Source: an uncultured Bacilli bacterium
GTDB lineage: Bacteria > Bacillota_I > Bacilli_A > RF39 > UBA660
Direction: 5' to 3'
Length of the DNA stretch: 6,625 nucleotides
NCBI GenBank assembly: GCA_947625315.1
Contig: CANQOE010000074.1
Span: forward strand, 1-6,625
This document shows positions 5,378 to 6,625 of the stretch, piece by piece; the stretch's first letter is position 1; each line of letters starts with the position of its first letter. A program made the position numbers and the translations under genes. Below the pieces are notes generated by a model, which did no database searches, was not told the DNA's origin, and saw nothing but the letters and a program-made list of their open reading frames with translations.

Positions 5378-5383
5378 TCACCT
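5378..5383 (-). promoter_or_regulatory. dnaI Shine-Dalgarno containing the dnaB stop codon
   Basis: AGGTGA, where AGG is the last dnaB codon and TGA its stop. It lies 4 bases before the dnaI ATG. Ribosomes ending dnaB would be placed directly on the dnaI start. Confidence 0.7.
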
Positions 5384-6625
5384 AAAATCCTTAAATAACT
5401 CGGCTAATTCCTGAGCCTCTGCTTCACTAACTTCTTCTTTTTCAATTTTTTGATTAAACCAAATAGGAATACTGGCTTCTTTTTTATTACTATTAGGAAC
5501 TTTTTCTTTCTTTTGCATCCGTTTATATTCTTTTTCCGCAAAATCCATTGCATCTTTCGCTGTTTTTAAACCAGCTCTTTTCCACTGACCGGCGATAGTT
5601 TCAACATAACTAGCCGATAGTTTATTGTTATTACATTTTAATACATAATCAATTAAAACATTAACTACTGCGGGAGTTAATTCTAAATCGATTAATAAAC
5701 TTTCTAATAATTTTAAATCCCTAGCCGTAGGAATACTTCCTTTATATTTATTTCTTAAAAAGTCATAAGGAGTAGTACTTTCAAAAACCGCGATAATCCG
5801 CCCTTTTTTAGAATTATCTCCCAAAGGATTTTTTAAATAATCCGGTTGAGTTCGATATATCAAAGTTGGCAAAGTTCCATTATGGAATTGATAATATCTT
5901 CGCGCGTTCTTGCGTAACATTTCTTTATCAATTGAACCTTTATCATTAATACTACTTCTAATTAATTCGGTTATTTTTAAAGTATCTAAATCATATATAT
6001 AGCTTAAATTAATAATTAATTCCCGCATTTTTTTATTAAAAGTTTTTTCATTAATTAACCCTTTAGGCATACTACTAAGTACCATATCAAAATCGATATT
6101 ATTATCAATATTTAAAGGCATCGTTTCTTTACTTCGTGCTTCAATAACTGGCGCACTAGTTGAAGAAAATGTTTCATTTAAAGTTTTAGTTATATCTTGA
6201 TAATCTTTTAAATCGTAATTAATTCTTTGATATATTTTTTTTAAACTATTATATTCTTTATCCCCAATATTATTATATAAAACAATATTTAAAATAGGAT
6301 TATTAAAAAATTCTAAAGCACTTAAAGGGCTATATATTTCATAAATATAGGAATTGATATCCCCTTCTTTAAAATAAGTTTTCATAAGACCCATTGCTTC
6401 TAAAGATTCGCGAGCACTTTTAATAATATCTAAATCACATTTTAAAATACTCATTAAATGATGATGGGTTAATTCTTGGCTTTCATATTCTAACTTATCT
6501 AAATCACTTAAAAGTTTTAAATATAAAGATACAGAAGCAAAACCAATGATAGGTTCATAAAGATTAATTAAGTTTTTCTTATCAATCTCGGTTATAATTC
6601 CTTTATTAATTACTTTATAAGAATC
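5378..6625 (-). CDS. dnaB: Replication initiation / membrane attachment protein DnaB (DnaD-fold), 5' end beyond window
   Basis: The Firmicutes DnaB (not the helicase of that name) remodels DNA at the origin and recruits DnaI with the helicase. An ATG at 6454 would give 358 aa, but the frame stays open to the right edge, and those 57 extra codons encode the conserved N-terminal winged-helix region: NLINLYEPIIGFASVSLYLK, then LTHHHLMSILK leading into ARESLEAMGLMKTY. The true start is therefore outside the window, and at least 415 residues belong to the protein (B. subtilis about 472). The C-terminal DnaB/DnaD domain is seen at YVLKCNNNKLSASYVETIAG with the YxxxIxxxW-type motif (YVETIAGQW), then a charged tail. 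It is directly followed by dnaI. No membrane segment is visible. Confidence 0.93.
   Translation of the reverse strand, partial: DSYKVINKGIITEIDKKNLINLYEPIIGFASVSLYLKLLSDLDKLEYESQELTHHHLMSILKCDLDIIKSARESLEAMGLMKTYFKEGDINSYIYEIYSPLSALEFFNNPILNIVLYNNIGDKEYNSLKKIYQRINYDLKDYQDITKTLNETFSSTSAPVIEARSKETMPLNIDNNIDFDMVLSSMPKGLINEKTFNKKMRELIINLSYIYDLDTLKITELIRSSINDKGSIDKEMLRKNARRYYQFHNGTLPTLIYRTQPDYLKNPLGDNSKKGRIIAVFESTTPYDFLRNKYKGSIPTARDLKLLESLLIDLELTPAVVNVLIDYVLKCNNNKLSASYVETIAGQWKRAGLKTAKDAMDFAEKEYKRMQKKEKVPNSNKKEASIPIWFNQKIEKEEVSEAEAQELAELFKDFR

Noticed and set aside
4486..6625. Mycoplasma-type code (TGA = Trp), because dnaB and dnaI both end TGA-TAA
   Set aside because: The tryptophan codons I checked in these genes are TGG and no conserved domain is interrupted by an in-frame TGA, so the standard code fits.

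Overview
The window reads as a chromosomal segment of a very AT-rich, low-GC Gram-positive bacterium, on the Bacilli / uncultured Mollicutes-like side of the Firmicutes. The evidence is DnaB/DnaI primosome proteins (a Bacilli-type replication-initiation set), the YqeG-YqeH pair, and A/T-ending codons throughout. Genes terminate normally on TGA and the tryptophan codons I checked are TGG, so the standard bacterial code applies rather than the Mycoplasma code. Every gene lies on the minus strand, so transcription runs from high to low coordinates.

From right to left (5' to 3' for the genes): a dnaB gene, cut off at its 5' end by the window edge, and dnaI (4486-6625) form a tight replication-initiation operon, with the dnaB stop codon inside the dnaI ribosome binding site. 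A 315-base stretch without an intact gene (4171-4485) follows. It holds an 11-bp tandem repeat, a good sigma-A promoter, and a small reading frame that appears broken by one base before it reaches a NUDIX hydrolase gene (3685-4170). The NUDIX gene is followed by a divergent HAM1/RdgB-type nucleoside triphosphate pyrophosphatase (3007-3624). Together they look like a two-gene nucleotide-cleaning unit. Next comes a gene of unknown function with its own strong promoter and terminator (1822-2805), whose product looks like a cytoplasmic beta-helix with a C-terminal coiled coil.

The left third is a tightly overlapped operon. yqeG (HAD phosphatase), yqeH (circularly permuted ribosome-assembly GTPase) and mutL (mismatch repair, cut by the left edge) are joined by two nearly identical 8-base stop/start overlaps that also embed the next gene's Shine-Dalgarno sequence.

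In overview, two conserved blocks (dnaB-dnaI and yqeG-yqeH-mutL) flank a middle section (about 1.8-4.45 kb) of accessory character. In that section the genes have their own promoters, family members are divergent, one gene has no recognised function, and arginine codon choice differs from yqeG. I see no transposase, integrase, CRISPR array, tRNA or rRNA. The most interesting points are the HAM1 protein that has lost its usual base-recognition motifs beside a NUDIX enzyme, the frame-broken small gene feeding directly into the NUDIX start codon, and the tandem repeat touching the promoter upstream of that module.
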